The notes beneath the pieces are model-generated. The model ran no database searches. It worked only from the letters and a program-made list of their open reading frames with translations, and was not told the DNA's origin. Both the position numbers and the translations under genes were made by a program. A DNA stretch of 64,000 nucleotides, taken from NCBI GenBank assembly GCA_022818135.1, contig JAFMSR010000016.1, forward strand, positions 6,740,127-6,804,126. Direction: 5' to 3'. Below, one piece after another: positions 13,401 through 25,959 of the stretch; positions within the stretch are counted from its first letter, which is position 1, and every line of letters begins with the position of its first letter. The DNA comes from Saxidomus purpurata. Lineage: Eukaryota > Mollusca > Bivalvia > Venerida > Veneridae.

Positions 13401-16400
13401 CATTCTTCGTTTCGGACGATAACTAGAGTTCCTTTTTGACCTAAGCTCTCAAACTTCATAGGATGAATGGTCTTATTGAGCAGATGATCCCTATTGTTTT
13501 TGGGGTAGTAGTTCAAAGGTCAAGGTCACGTGACCGTTGGTCAATTTCTCGTTTCCGGATGATAACTAGAGTTCCTTTTGACCTACAGCCCTCAAACTTC
13601 ATAGGATGATTGGTCTTATAGAGCTGATGATCCCTATTGTTTTTGGGGTCAGTAGGTCAAAGGTCAAGGTCACACTGACCGTTGGTCAATTCTCGTTTCC
13701 GGATGATAACTAGAGTTCCTTTAGACCTACAGACCTCAAACTTCATAGGATGATTGGTCTTATAGAGCAGATGATCCCTATTGTTTTTGGGGTCGTAGGT
13801 CAAAGGTCAAGGTCACAGTGACCGTTGGTCAATTTCTCATTTCCGGATGATAACTAGAGTTCCTTTTGACCTACAACCTCAAACTGGGGGAGTCCGTCCG
13901 TCCGTCCGTCCATTCTTCGTTTTCCCGGACGATAAGTAGAGTTCCTTTTTGACCTACAGCTCTCAAACTTCATAGGATGAATGGTCTTATTGAGCAGATG
14001 ATCCCTATTGTTTTTGGGGTAGTAGTTCAAAGGTCAAGGTCCAGTGACCGTTGGTCAATTTCGTTCCGGATGATAACTGAGTCCTTTGCTCCTTTTCCCC
14101 CCCCGCCCCTCAAACTTCATAGGATGATTGGTCTTATAGAGCTGATGATCCCTATTGTTTTTGGGGTCAGTAGGTCAAAGGTCAAGGTCATACTGACCGC
14201 TTGTCAATTTTTCTTTCCGGATGATAACTAGAGTTCCTTTACCCCTACAGACCTCAAACTTCATAGGATGATTGGTCTTATTGAGCAGATGATCCCTATT
14301 GTTTTTGGGGTCAGTAGTTCAAAGGTCAAGGTCACAGTGACCGTTGGTCAATTTCTCGTTATAATTTGGGGTCACTAACTCAAAGGTCAAGGTCATAAGG
14401 GGGGAGACAAGTTTTTTTGTGAAAAACAATCTCTAGTTTTAAATTATATTAGTCTAATTGATACCCAAAATCTACCAAAATTTGTGATGTTTTGTTGGCT
14501 AATTGAGTACATTATGAGTACATAATATTAATCTAAATGTTAGAATGATGTGTAGGAGTATTCGAATAAGAACTGACTACTGAAGTTATATTTATACTAA
14601 CTAAAATTGTGTTGGGAAAAAATACATAAAATCCAGTGAGCAAAGATTGAATATTTTGATGGACATAGTTGAAAAATCTGCAGTGTTGAACTGTGTTCTC
14701 AGCGCTAAAAATGTTTTACATTGCTCGTCAAAACCTTTTCAAAGCTTCTTCTGTGCATAGAAAAATGCAGCTTTTTCTCTCTCTTGTGGTATACTTAGTA
14801 AATTTTGACATACCCGTATACATGTATATGTTTTCAGTGAGAAGTTTTTGGTGTGTCCAATGAAACATGCATCTGTTGCTATGGATATGGAAGGTTCACA
14901 TAAATTAATACCACTGGATGAAGATGTAAGTTTTAATCTGCCCAATAGTAAACAATAGGAGATGGTTATGAGAAATAATGAACTTAGAGTCAACATAGTA
15001 AAATTGCCGGGTACCAATGTTTAGATTTATTGCATGATACAAATTTTAAGCTCTTTGAATTTGCATAGAAGAATGTGAACTGTTATTGTTGTACGAGTTT
15101 TAAGCCCGTTCCAATCGTGGACATTTTGACAGGCAGACTGTTTACTGTAACAATCGTTCCGGGGAAGAACTAGTACCAGACTCCTATCCTCCGTAAGAAA
15201 CTGTCAACTTTCTCACATGAAGAGACATGGTCGGTAGCAGGGCTTGAACCCATGGCCCCTCAATCTATGAGAGGTTACAGTGAGTTTATGTCAGCGACTC
15301 GTAATATAATAAACAAACATTGTAATTACTTTTATACATATATACTGATTTAGTTATTCTTGATTGCGAAACAAGTTCTTACAACTTGGATTTATTGCTC
15401 TCGAGACTGCCACCCGAGATTGAATCAATCTAGAAAGCGGCAATGTGGAATAATTTGTGTCTTGCCTAAGCTCACTACCACCATGGCAGTGGTGGGGATC
15501 AAATCTGGGACCCTCTTATCCTCAGGCAGACAAGCTTCCACTGTGCCATAGCGGCTCCACTGCAAATACTTCATTTTTTATATCAAAGAAAACATATGAC
15601 TTTTTCTGTTGCAGTCTGACTTGAACATTATATCATCATATGATAGAAGGGGCAAAAACATCTACACTGGAAATGCTAAAGGAAGGGTAATATATTCTAG
15701 AATCTTTTGAAAATGTTTACTGTGTGCATAGTTACTGTAAATTAGGTAAAATTTGCAATGATTCAGTCTTCACTATTTTCGCGAATTTCCCACTTCGCTT
15801 ATCTCCTTGCGGAGTGATGCAATCACTGGAGATGATGATGATGATGATGATCCAAAAAATCCCTGAAAAAGTTTCTTTCACATAGATTTACTATTAGAGA
15901 AGTCTTCTTTCAAGATTATAAAATTAGCGAATAAGACTGCCCGCTCACAAATAGCGAAATTTTTGCCAGAGGAGAAATACCCAGTATACAGTATGCAAAT
16001 ATAAAATCTAAATGGAATACAGATGCAAAGGATGTGTTCAGCTTCTTGGATTTTGACTTTATCGCCAGGGCCCTGCTTGAAAGGTCAATGCCAGGGCTTG
16101 TGTGTTGAGGCTTAGTTAATGAAATCAGATAATAGATGCTTTCATTGTCTGATTGCTAAGCTGTAGACAGGTTTCATAAACCTCAAGTTGTCCATTCTGT
16201 TTCATGTAATGAAGTTTGTTATTTGCAAGCAAGTACTTTCACACTATGTTATAGAAACTTGTGTATTGGACTATTTTTGTCCTTTTTTGGTCAAGTTTTA
16301 GTCATTACAAATGATATTTTTGTCAATGAAGTTGTTTAGTTCAAACGGGAAACTACTGCAAGTGTGTTACTGCATATATTATAGGTGTGTTACTGCATAT

Positions 16401-19400
16401 ATTAATAGGTGTGTTACTGCATATATTATAGGTGTGTTACTGCATATATTGTAGGTGTGTTACTGCTAATTGGTGTGTTACTGCACATATTATAGGTGTG
16501 TTACTGCATATATTGTAGGTGTGTTACTGCATATATAATAGGTGTGTTACTGCACATATAATAGGTGTGTTACTGCATATATTATAGGTGTGTTACTGCA
16601 TATATTGTAGGTGTGTTACTGCATATATAATAGGTGTGTTACTGCATATATTATAGGTGTGTTACTGCATATATTGTATGTGTGTTACTGCATATATTAT
16701 AGGTGTGTTACTGCATATATTATAGGTGTGTTACTGCATATATTGTAGGTGTGTTACTGCATATATAATGGTGTGTTTGCTATATATAGGTGTGTTCTGC
16801 ATATTGGTGTGTTACTGCATATTTATAGGTGTGTTACTGCATTATTTAGGTGTGTTCTGCATATATATAGGTGTGTTACTGCATATATTGTAGGTGTGTT
16901 ACTGCATATATTGTAGGTGTGTTACTGCATATATAATAGGTGTGTTACTGCATATATAATAGGTGTGTTACTGCATATATAATAGGTGTGTTACTGCATA
17001 TATAATAGGTGTGTTACTGCATATATTGTAGGTGTGTTACTGCATATATTGTAGGTGTGTTACTGCATATATTATAGGTGTGTTACTGCATATATTGTAG
17101 GTGTGCGTGTTCACAGAGGGTGATCACAAACTGAAGGCCTCGTTCAGGGTGACTACAGGCACACTTAATACCACAGCAATAAAATCTATAGAGTTTGCTA
17201 GGCGGGGAGAGTAAGTCTATACTGGATCTATGTATAAAGTGATATTACCCTTCTAAGTGACCTTAATAACTCCAAGAGAGAAATAAAGCACTGATTTATA
17301 CTCCTAGAAAATGAATATTACCTAAGTTACAACCTAAATACATGAACCTGTAGTCCAACTTTTTCCCTTTGAATATAAAAAAAAATCGTATGAAAATCTG
17401 TTTTGATGATGTAGTCAAAAATCGGAAATCCACCCGCCCTTTCTATAAGGTATTTTTTTTTTATGTTTGTCAATAAGAGAAGTATATCAGATTAACTGAT
17501 TTCTTAATTGTTTTCGGAGTATCTACTGTGTTTTCAGTGTTCTTGACCATGACTCAATTTGGTCATTACGCAGGGTAACATAACTTTTAAATTTTTACCA
17601 CTCAAGTTTCGTTGTATTGAATGTTTTTTTTTAATTTATTCATTCTGAATGAAACAAGCTTTAGTTATAATTTCTCATTAATATCCATGTTTATACCCAA
17701 AAAGTTGGGGAAGGAGCGTGGTTGGTGTGCCGGTGGGGGTCTTTGCTTTTCCTTTCGGTCAAAACTAAGTTGGATTAATTATAAAGGTAGCTTGAGGGAG
17801 GAGCGACAACCATCTTGACTAATTAAGAGTTATTGCCCTTTGTTACTTTTCCTTGTCCGAGCTAACTTGAAACTACTGGTTGTTATTTATACAAGGTATT
17901 GGAGGAAGTGAGGCCAGACCACCCATCTTACTTTCGATTGCCCTTTGTTACTTTTCCTTGTCCGAAGATAAGAAATCACTAGAATTTAATCACTCAAGTA
18001 CCACAGGGAAGGGTCGAACTATCCTTCTTAGTTCGATTCCCCTTTTTGTTTCCTTTCCAATCGAAAAGTACTAGTTATTATCTCTCACATGGAAGGTGCA
18101 CAAGAACTACCCATCTTACTTTCAGTTTTGCCCTTTGTTCTTTTCCTTGTCAGAACAACATTAGTTGTCACTTAATTCACCCCAGAGAAGTGGGTCGCTA
18201 CTCTATCTTTTTTCTGTTTCCCTTTTTCTTTTCCTTTCAGCCCCCCCCCCCCCCCCCCCCCCCCCGTTCAGTACAACCTCATAAAGGTAAGTCTTTAGAG
18301 GAGGAGGCAGGACACCCATCTTGCTCATTACAGGTTTTTTTTTACTTTTCCTTGTCCGGAGCTACGAAAACTTCTGGTTATCCAATGGTAGTGGGGGGTG
18401 GGGACATTCCATCTTGACAATTAGGTTATTGCCCTTTGTTCTTTTCCCAGTCTGGGCTTTTACACAAGTTTATTTCTCCGGTCGATGGAGGAAGCACTTT
18501 TTTTTTTTTTAGGTTTGTTAACTCTCTTCTTGACTTTATCGTTAAATATTAACCTGTCTTTCTAGATTTTCAATGGTGAAGAAATTAGATAAAGTCATAT
18601 GATTTCCTCTATTGCATAATCATTAAACTCTATAAAGGTTGCTGACTTGGCAGTCTAGAGTGGACATAACTGTTTGAAAATGATTTTTATATTATTTGCT
18701 ATCACATTAGCACATTTTTTGAGAAAAAAATTCATCTCGGGAATATGGAAGATATGAAAGTATTTGAAAAAACATGTGGTTTTCTTGTTCTGTGTACTAA
18801 AAACCTTTCTACCTTTCTGTGAACAGCTGTTTCCTAGTGAATTCTGCGGACCGTGTGATCCGGGTGTATGAGAGCGAAGAGGTACTGGCCTGCAGTAAAG
18901 ACGGGGAACCAGAACCTATACAGAAATTACAAGATCTTGTCAATAAGTAAGTTCTTATTTCTCTTTCTTGACTGCACTAAAACAGCTATACAGTATTATT
19001 ATACAGAAATTCCGGATATGAGAAACATCTTTGCGGGCTGGATTTTATTCCGTCTTTATTTAATATATGAAAATGCTTGTGGAAAAAACATACCCAGGAT
19101 AAATAAGGAACAAGTTTGAAAGCTCCAAAGGAGTTCGTTATATGGAGTTTACTGTAGTTATAAAGAAAACAAAATACAGTACTGTATGAGGTTGTAGAAT
19201 CACAGTATTTTGCCCCTGTTGTGAGATTGTATTGTTACATGAAAGTTAAGAAGTCATAAACAATAATGAAATGAGTTCACTGTCTTGGTCCAGCTGTATT
19301 TATGTAGCAGATGCTGTGGTATGAGCTTTATGCTTTCAAGACCAAAACTAGTTACCTCCCTTGGATTAAAACAGAAACTGTATTGCAGAACAATGTGGAA

Positions 19401-22400
19401 AAAATGTTGTTTTTCTGGAGATGGGGAATACATAGTTGCCGGATCAGCGAAACAACATTCACTGTATATCTGGGAAAAAAGTGTCGGAAACCTCGTCAAA
19501 ATTTTACATGGAACTAAAGGAGAACTTCTGTTAGATGTTGCAGTAAGTACACAGTTAAAAACAACCACAGTCATTAATGTTAATTGACAGTCAGTTACAG
19601 GAGGTATTAAAATTATATTATTCTGTTAGTCTTTGACCTGTTAATCTTTTTTTCCTATTGCAACAGACACTCATGTTAGCCTTTGTTTGTTGTAGGAGTT
19701 TACAATCGTTCCTGGCTAGAACCAGTACTAGACTCTTATCCTCTGAAAGAAACTGCCAACTTTCTCACATAAAGAGACATGGTTGGTAGCAGGGCGCAAA
19801 CCCATGACCCTCAATCTACGAGAGGTTACAGTGATCTCAAGTCAGCGACTCTTAACCACTCGACCACGGAGGCAGACCTTAAATTTTAGCCTTGAAGATA
19901 AAATGATCACGATATCTTGTGTTCGTTTTTAATAGTTTGTTTTGAAGTTAGAAAACATATGCAGAATTGTTCAAAATGCCTTAAGGCAGTGAAAAATAGG
20001 TTGCAGAGTCAGGGTATAAGTTAAGACTTCTTCCCGAGAGTTGTCTTTGTCATTTAAGGTATTGTTTTCTTTCAGTGGCACCCAGTGCGTCCTATAATAG
20101 TGTCTATATCAAGTGGTGTGGTATCTGTCTGGGCCCAGAATCAAGTGGTAAGTTTCGTACTATTGTACTCTATATGGCAGTTTTACGTAAATATTACTTA
20201 CTTATTTGTAAAGAATCCTTTCCAAAATCCTTTGATTTGAGTGATTTGACTTCAAGATGTGTTTGTTTATTTGAAAAAGATGATAATTGGTGTTGTAATA
20301 TATTGTTTGTGTTGCCATGGTTACAGGAAAATTGGAGTGCATTTGCACCTGACTTTAAAGAACTGGATGAGAATGTTGAATATGATGAGAGAGAATCTGA
20401 ATTTGATATAGAAGAAGAGGGCAAAGAAAAGGAAGACTTTAAAGGTAGGTTTTGTGCTTTACCTGTATCAGAATGGCCACATCTTCATATTAGTGTCCTT
20501 AAAGGCCCATTGTCACTTTTAATACTTGTACAGTAAACTACATATATAACAAACTCCTTGGGACCATTTTAGTTTGTTCCTTATATCGGGAGTACGTGAT
20601 ATCCATATAGCATTTTCATATAAAATAAGGAGTGAACAAAATCGGGCCCACAAAATTTGTTCCTTATATCTGAATTTTGGTTATATTCTGAGTCGTTATA
20701 TACGGAGTTTACTGTATATCAAGTAAAGAATTTATGGAGAGAATAATGACACAGCTATGTTCTGTTAACACTTATACATATAGACGGTTACCTTTCTTTT
20801 ATAATTTTGTTGCTTTTTCACTGAAAAGTGTTGTCAGAAAAATGAAACCTGTGCTGTAAATATATTTATAGCAAGTACTTTTTGATTGAAAATGCAACGT
20901 TTGTCATATTTTACGTACCATTAATGGTAAATTTCAGTGGTAAGGCAAGTTTTTGAGCTACAAGTAATTTCATATCCAAAGTGCTCCAGGGACTTTAATG
21001 ATAGTTTACTTGATAGTTTCAGTAAGTAGTTTAAAGATTTGATAGATGCTATTGAGTAATTGAAAATGTGGAGTTGTCAGGAATAATTGGTTTTCACGTG
21101 TCTGACTTTCCAGAGGAAGAAGAGGATGTTGAAGTAGATGTAACCACGGTGAATGCGATACAGGCATTTGTGAGTAGGTACGTACCTCATACATCATGTA
21201 TATCATTTTATTATTGTAACACATGGTAACTCACATGATGATTTGTACAGGTTGCAAAACAGTGATCTTGTACACTGATAAAAAGACAGTAAACTGTGAT
21301 CAACTTCTAAAAAGGTCTTTTATGTTATTTTTAGCTCGACTATTCGAAGAATAAGGAGAGCTATCCTAGTCACCCGAGCGTCGGCGTCGGCATAACCACT
21401 TATGTTAAAGTTTCCGTACCACTTATGTTAAAGTTCCCCCCCCCCCCCCAAAAATATTTTCAAAGTCCATTGAGATATTGCTTTGAAACTTTGCACACTT
21501 GTTCACCATCATGACCCAACCTGTACACAGGAGGAGGTAACTCTATCAAGCATTTTGACAGAATTATGCCCCTTTTTCGACTTAGAATTTATGTTAAAGT
21601 TTGCATACCACCTCAAATATTTTCAAAGTGCATTGACATATGGCCTTGAAACTTTGCATACTTGTTCACCATCATGTCCCCAATCTCTACACAAGAGGAG
21701 GTAACTCTATCAAGCATTGTGACAGAATTATGCCCCTTTTTCGACTTAGAATTTATGTTAAAGTTTGCATACCACCTCAAATATTTTCAAAGTGCATTGA
21801 CATATGGCCTTTAAAACTTTGCATACTTGTTCACCATCATGTCCCCAATCTCTACATAAGAGGAGGTAACTCTATCAGCATTTTGACAGAATTATGCCCC
21901 TTTTTCACTTAGAATTTATGTTAAAGTTTGTTCCAAGTTCATATTGCAGCATGGATTATTACATCCATTACACGCTTGCAGACCATACAGACGTTTGAAT
22001 AAAGGTGCTTATGCTCATTTCATATTGATCATATGAAATTAATTTATTTTCATTTCATGGTACTTATTTCATCTAGTTTTACATGTGATTTTTCTACAAA
22101 TCTTACATAAAAGTATAGGTATGTTATAAATTGTGAAAGACAATTAGTAATCTATTATTGTGGCTTTGGTTTTCTAACTTATGTTGATGATGTTTCATTT
22201 ATTGTAGCACCACCTGTCATATTGCTTTTTATACTTAACACTACTTCACCTCAAAATGTCAAACACTACTTCACCCCAAAATGTCAGCAGGTGATATTTT
22301 AAAATTATGGTCTTCTTTTTCTTTGGTTTAGAATTGGGCCTTTTACTTATAGCTTATATTATACAATCAGCACTGAGAATAGTCGAGCCCCCTGTCATGA

Positions 22401-24929
22401 ACTTTGTTTGAAGTATTTTCTTTTTGAGTTTTAGGGCAGGGCTGTTGTATAGTGAGCTATCTAAGCTTTATGTCATTAATTCAAGGGCTGGTGGTGGAGA
22501 CCTTGGTTTTAAAGCATGGTTGTAATAAAATAAAATTGAAGTATTGTTTAATAGGTAAAACTAGTTGTCAATACCCGCATAACCCATATTATCCTGCTGT
22601 ATTTCTAAAATGGACTTGTCCATCTTTCCATTTGGGCATTACCATTTATTGTTTAAAGGGGTGTTCATTAAAAATTTGATGACTGAATAGTGAACAGTGC
22701 AGATCATGATGAGATTGCATGGATGTGCAGACTGATCATGATCTGCACTGGTCATAAAGGCCATATTATTTTCCCGCCAGCATGGTAAGAGTCCATATGT
22801 TTTTGTATATTGTAGCGATGAGGAGGAGGAAGATGGTGAAGCGTTGCTGTATTTACCTGTAGCACCCGAGATAGATGAGCCCGAGGAAGGCTGGCCAGTT
22901 GCCTCAGAAATGGTACGCTTCTATATTATTTACTGACACACTGTTTCTCTTTTTCTCAGGGTTTCATGCTCATTTCAACCATAACTCAGTTTTTTTTATG
23001 CGCAGGCAGGTTAAAACCATCGTTCCTCGTAAGGACCAGTACTAGAACCTCTGTAAGAAATTGGCAACTTTCTCATATTACGAGACATTGCATTGTAGTA
23101 ATGCTTGAACTCATGACCCTCAATGAGAGGTTACAGTGAGTTCAAGTCTACAACCACTCGTCCATCAAAGTGGTTTCTACACTCTCTCAGTAATTCTTAG
23201 TGTCTAATTAAAATATCTATCTTGTCATACTGCCTCACATCTCTCACGGGTATTATGGGCAGGGTACTCGCATTATATAAAGTTACTTAGGGTCTTAACA
23301 TTTTGTGTTTGTTTAAAAAGACTTTGAAACCTTAACAGTATGCATACTGAACCATCTGCTTTTCTGCTGAGTGTTAAGTTTTCAACATCGGATGAAAATG
23401 AAGGTTGAAATTATTAATAAAAGGGGGGAAAAAAACAAGGGAAAAATTGAATATGGATGCCTGGATTAGCCAGTGGCAAGTGATTCTGCCTGTAGATCAT
23501 GATCTTCACTGATTGTTATTTAATCAGTCAATTTTCACTAAGCACGCCTTTGAAAAATTAATGGTACAGTTCAAATTGAAGGATGGACAAGTTCAAACAT
23601 TTTTTCTGTTTCTTCTATTTTCACAGACACAGACAGTAGAAGAATCTCAACCCAGAACAGAGAAAAGAAAAAACAGTCAGCAAACTCCTGACTCGTCCAA
23701 AAAATCAAAGTTAAAACCTCTTGAAGTGGATCTTGAAAATGCTCCCTCTGATGGTAAATAAGTAAATAGAATTAAATAGAATTTAAAATGGAACTGGATG
23801 GAAAAACAGTACATCTGCATTTATCTGACGCAGGTTTTCATGCGGTGCTGAAGCAAGTATCGGATTACTTGGTTAACTGTTAGCTCAGTCTGAAGATGGA
23901 GCACAAATAATCGTAACGACCTAGATTGACGGACCGCAAATTTTCTAGTCCCTTATGAATGCATTAATTTTTATTTTCTTGTCTAACTTGGAAAAAGTGA
24001 AAGAGGAATTTAATTTTAATCATATAAAGATAGCCGCAGACTTGTTTTCGAATGCAGGTTGTCAGTATTTTCAATATACAGATAAATCTGGGTTTTTTGA
24101 TCTGTGAATTGTTAGCCCCAACTGGCAAATAGGTCTGCCAATCTACAGCTCTTGACAGCTCAGTTGTTAGGGCTTCAACCCCAGGTGTTTCCCTGGGCAG
24201 AGACTCTGATACACAGGTGCCTGAGTCCACCCAGTTGTAAAATGGTAGATGCGATGAACACCTTGCTGCCTCTCTCATGAGAGGGATAACATCTGGAATG
24301 AAGTCAAGAGTGATTCAATATTTTGCAGAAACCTTCTTCGTAATGGGACTGAATAAATTGTAGAAACTAGAACTCTTACCTAAGGCCAAAGTCGTTTGTC
24401 GCTGTAAACTGTTTTTTGTTATTTCAGAGATACATCCTCTACTCAATGTGAAGAAGCCAAATGAGAAAGTTCACAAGAAACCAAGTACCAAAACAAAACA
24501 GAAATCCGGCAAGTCAGACCGATCGAAACATAAAGGTAATGGCATACATAGCTTCACTTTTGATTTTGTATGAATACTGGTCACAAGCTTCATTAAATAC
24601 AATGTGTTTGTATCTGTACCTTGGTCTTGAGTTAATAATCACCTTTTTCTAGAATCAGATGTGTATTTTGCATTTGATTTGCAGAAATGGCCTCAATTTT
24701 AGAACAGACCTTAGTTGGGTAGTATAGATGGGTCACATTTTGCCAGACTGGTTGGAAAAAATTAGTAATCTTAGATTGAGAATTTTTTGTCATAAGTTGA
24801 AAAGGTTTAATGTAAGCATCACTGACAGGAAATGATTTTCATACAGCATTGATATTACTATTTCAGGTGATTGACTATATAGCTAGGACAAAAGGAAAGG
24901 GAAAAGCAAAGAGAAAGCTGAGAAGATGA
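10440..24929 (+). CDS. RBBP5: RBBP5, WD40 subunit of COMPASS/MLL H3K4 methyltransferase
   Basis: Sixteen coding exons were read by homology and GT-AG sites: 10440-10458, 11566-11591, 12247-12419, 12971-13111, 14838-14925, 15615-15686, 17101-17210, 18827-18946, 19389-19542, 20076-20147, 20327-20444, 21114-21177, 22816-22912, 23627-23753, 24428-24535 and 24883-24929. Phases join cleanly to about 511 aa (human protein is 538). The N terminus MNLELLESFGQNYPE matches vertebrate RBBP5. Residues about 20-320 form the WD40 propeller (motifs LAVGCNDGRLVLWDF, FSGDGEYIVAGSAKQHSLYI). Exon 11 carries WSAFAPDFKELDENVEY, the segment known to contact ASH2L and nucleosomes. Exon 12 carries EVDVTTV, the WDR5-binding motif. 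Exon 15 carries EIHPLL, and the C terminus is Lys-rich. Known role: nuclear scaffold that, with WDR5, ASH2L and DPY30, activates SET1/MLL methylation of histone H3 lysine 4. The last acceptor is uncertain: the stronger-looking site at 24866/24867 would give a stop at 24872-24874 and about 498 aa. Confidence 0.95.
10985..11262 (+). mobile_element. tRNA-derived SINE in RBBP5 intron 1
   Basis: The head begins GGAGATAAGTGGTCTAG. A perfect 5-bp stem CTGGA/TCCAG encloses the loop CTTGTAA (anticodon TGT, threonine type), followed by a TTC-loop-like stretch. The body contains CATGTTAAAGAACC, which resembles the conserved central domain shared by many invertebrate SINEs. The copy ends in an A-rich stretch with AATAAAACTAAAA. 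It lies in the sense orientation of RBBP5. Confidence 0.65.
11690..11853. repeat. Cluster of TGCCTGAC/GTCAGGCA inverted repeats
   Basis: The octamer TGCCTGAC and its complement GTCAGGCA occur eight times in about 160 bp. Three of these are back-to-back pairs that could form hairpins (for example TGCCTGACATGTCAGGCA), and two are single copies. They lie in RBBP5 intron 2. No known element is recognised. Confidence 0.6.
13312..14408. repeat. Tandem repeat element (about 145-bp units) in RBBP5 intron 4
   Basis: About seven imperfect units each contain TTTCCGGATGATAACTAGAG, CTTCATAGGATGATTGG, GATCCCTATTGTTTTTGGGG and GGTCAAAGGTCAAGGTCA. The block begins TATGTCTCCCCC and ends GGGGGGAGACAAG, so it has short inverted ends like a mobile element carrying internal satellite units. 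A poly-C run near 13358 precedes the array, and some units are truncated. Confidence 0.75.
15103..15305 (-). mobile_element. tRNA-derived SINE, family A, copy 1 (RBBP5 intron 5)
   Basis: This is one of four copies (also 19694, 23007 and 29490) sharing TCCGTAAGAAACTG, CCAACTTTCTCACAT, GAGACATGGTCGGTAGC and AGAGGTTACAGTGA. On the minus strand the tRNA-like head faces right, with a long variable arm of leucine/serine type and a B-box-like GGGTTCAAGCCC. Confidence 0.65.
15385..15562 (-). mobile_element. tRNA-derived SINE, second family (RBBP5 intron 5)
   Basis: On the minus strand it begins GCAGTGGAGCCGCTATGGC and includes a B-box-like sequence, GATTTGATCCCCACC. It lies directly after the family A SINE and before exon 6. 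The family was not identified. Confidence 0.5.
16370..17100 (+). repeat. 23-bp minisatellite ending at the RBBP5 exon 7 splice acceptor
   Basis: About 30 copies of a 23-bp unit (GTGTG followed by TTACTGCATATATTGTAG) fill the last 730 bp of intron 6. The final unit supplies the acceptor ..ATTGTAG|GTGTGCG of exon 7. Each full unit therefore repeats a TAG|GTGTG acceptor-like site. Units near 16760-16870 are shortened. Confidence 0.85.
17690..18515 (+). repeat. Imperfect repeats with CCCTTTGTTACTTTTCCTTG (RBBP5 intron 7)
   Basis: About five degenerate units of 100-190 bp share CCCTTTGTTACTTTTCCTTG and a nearby CATCTTACTTTC or CATCTTG motif. A poly-C tract lies near 18241. The 123-codon open frame here is made of repeat and homopolymer sequence and is not accepted as a gene. 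Confidence 0.6.
18991..19154. mobile_element. Diverged TA-flanked MITE, copy 1
   Basis: This decayed copy of the CAGTAAACTC family lies between RBBP5 exons 8 and 9. The right end GAGTTTACTG is intact and the left end is mutated (CAGTATTATTATAC). Confidence 0.5.
19694..19878 (-). mobile_element. tRNA-derived SINE, family A, copy 2 (RBBP5 intron 9)
   Basis: It shares AAGAAACTGCCAACTTTCTC and GAGAGGTTACAGTGA with the copy at 15103. The head near 19850-19876 reads, on the minus strand, GCCTCCGTGGTCGAGTGG, a typical class II tRNA A-box region. Confidence 0.7.
20531..20714. mobile_element. TA-flanked palindromic MITE, copy 2 (RBBP5 intron 11)
   Basis: It begins CAGTAAACT and ends GAGTTTACTG, with TA on both sides, and much of its length is an imperfect inverted repeat. 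The size (184 bp), the TA duplication and the absence of any open frame fit a Tc1/mariner-type MITE. Confidence 0.75.
21333..22390 (+). mobile_element. Element with AGCTCGACTATTC ends and internal repeats (RBBP5 intron 12)
   Basis: The left end is AGCTCGACTATTCGAAG and the right end is GAATAGTCGAGCC, the inverted complement. Inside, about three units of roughly 180 bp share GAAACTTTGCACACTTG-type, GAGGAGGTAACTCTATCA and ATTTATGTTAAAGTTTGC motifs, after a GTCGGCGTCGGC start and a poly-C tract. No transposase frame is visible, so it is probably non-autonomous. Confidence 0.65.
23007..23170 (-). mobile_element. tRNA-derived SINE, family A, copy 3 (RBBP5 intron 13)
   Basis: This is the most diverged of the four copies. 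It keeps AACTTTCTCATATTACGAG and GAGAGGTTACAGTGA. Confidence 0.55.
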
Positions 24930-25439
24930 CGGTTCCCATGGAAACCATGTATAGAAGTATCAGCTGCAACAATTGACAGTGTCATTGCAGCAGATATAGT
25001 GTACAAATCTACTGTTGAGTCGGGATGAAATGTGCTTGAAAAATGTTTTACATACATGACTGTATACATAGTATGATCACAGACACAAATTGAAGGAAAG
25101 TGATATAATAGTGCTGTTTTGTTTTTATGCATGTGGTTGTTAAGAGCAACCGTCACTACAGCAAGTATGAATCTCGTATGTCAGTGCGCCGAGTTGGCCA
25201 GTCCTCAAGGTTCCTCAGTATTTCTGTGTGTAAGATGGGTATTGAATCTAGGTTATGTTGAGAACAGATTTGTCAGTGTTGTGTATACTGTAAAACCTGT
25301 CTCATCCGGTGCCTGGTGTATACGGAAAACAGTTCATATTTGAAACGGTCTTTTTGGTCCTAGTTACATTAAATGTAAAATAGAGAACCTGGTTTAATTG
25401 TCAAATTGGTATAGTTTAGTTTATACTTATTTATTTTAG

Positions 25440-25622
25440 CTCAAGTGTGAAGAAAGCTTGAAGCTTATCAAGTCACTTTTGAGTCTGCTTTCTGGCAAAA
25501 CAAGTACTGGTGTCACTTGAGAAAGCACGGTCATGACCCTAATGGGGCTTGAACCCTTAACCTTGGGGATGAGCAGCAGACACCTTAAACTCTACACCAC
25601 TGCTTTGATCTGCATGGCCAGG
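25440..25622 (-). mobile_element. Possible tRNA-derived SINE downstream of RBBP5
   Basis: On the minus strand it reads GATCAAAGCAGTGGTGTAG, then a B-box-like GGTTCAAGCCCC about 50 bp later. The remainder shows no strong feature. Confidence 0.4.
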
Positions 25623-25959
25623 TGGTTCCGTAGGGTACCAGATGAGACAAGTTTTACTGTTATACTACCATTGATTTGCCATGTTCAGGTGTATTTTTTT
25701 GTGTGTGTTATTCATGCATTAAGGTGTATATATCTATACATGTGATGTACATTGACCTCTATGCACTCACAAGCATAACAATGTCAACCTTGACTGTAAC
25801 AGTACTGTTTATTATAAAATAAGAATCAATTATTACATGAGAAATACACATCTGCTTTAAATGTAACGAATTTACTAAAACTATGATGACAACGGCATTT
25901 GTATTACTATTGTCACGGTAACGGACTTTATTATGAAAAAGGGGAGAAAATGTGTAGGT

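Noticed and set aside
16370..17100. Regular direct repeats resembling a CRISPR array
   Set aside because: Units abut without spacers and the host is an animal genome; this is a minisatellite.
18046..18417. 123-codon frame with a poly-proline run
   Set aside because: It spans a poly-C tract and degenerate repeats inside an RBBP5 intron.
19254..19587. 100- and 106-codon frames around RBBP5 exon 9
   Set aside because: The plus-strand frame is exon 9 plus intron read-through and the minus-strand frame is its shadow; the real exon is 19389-19542.
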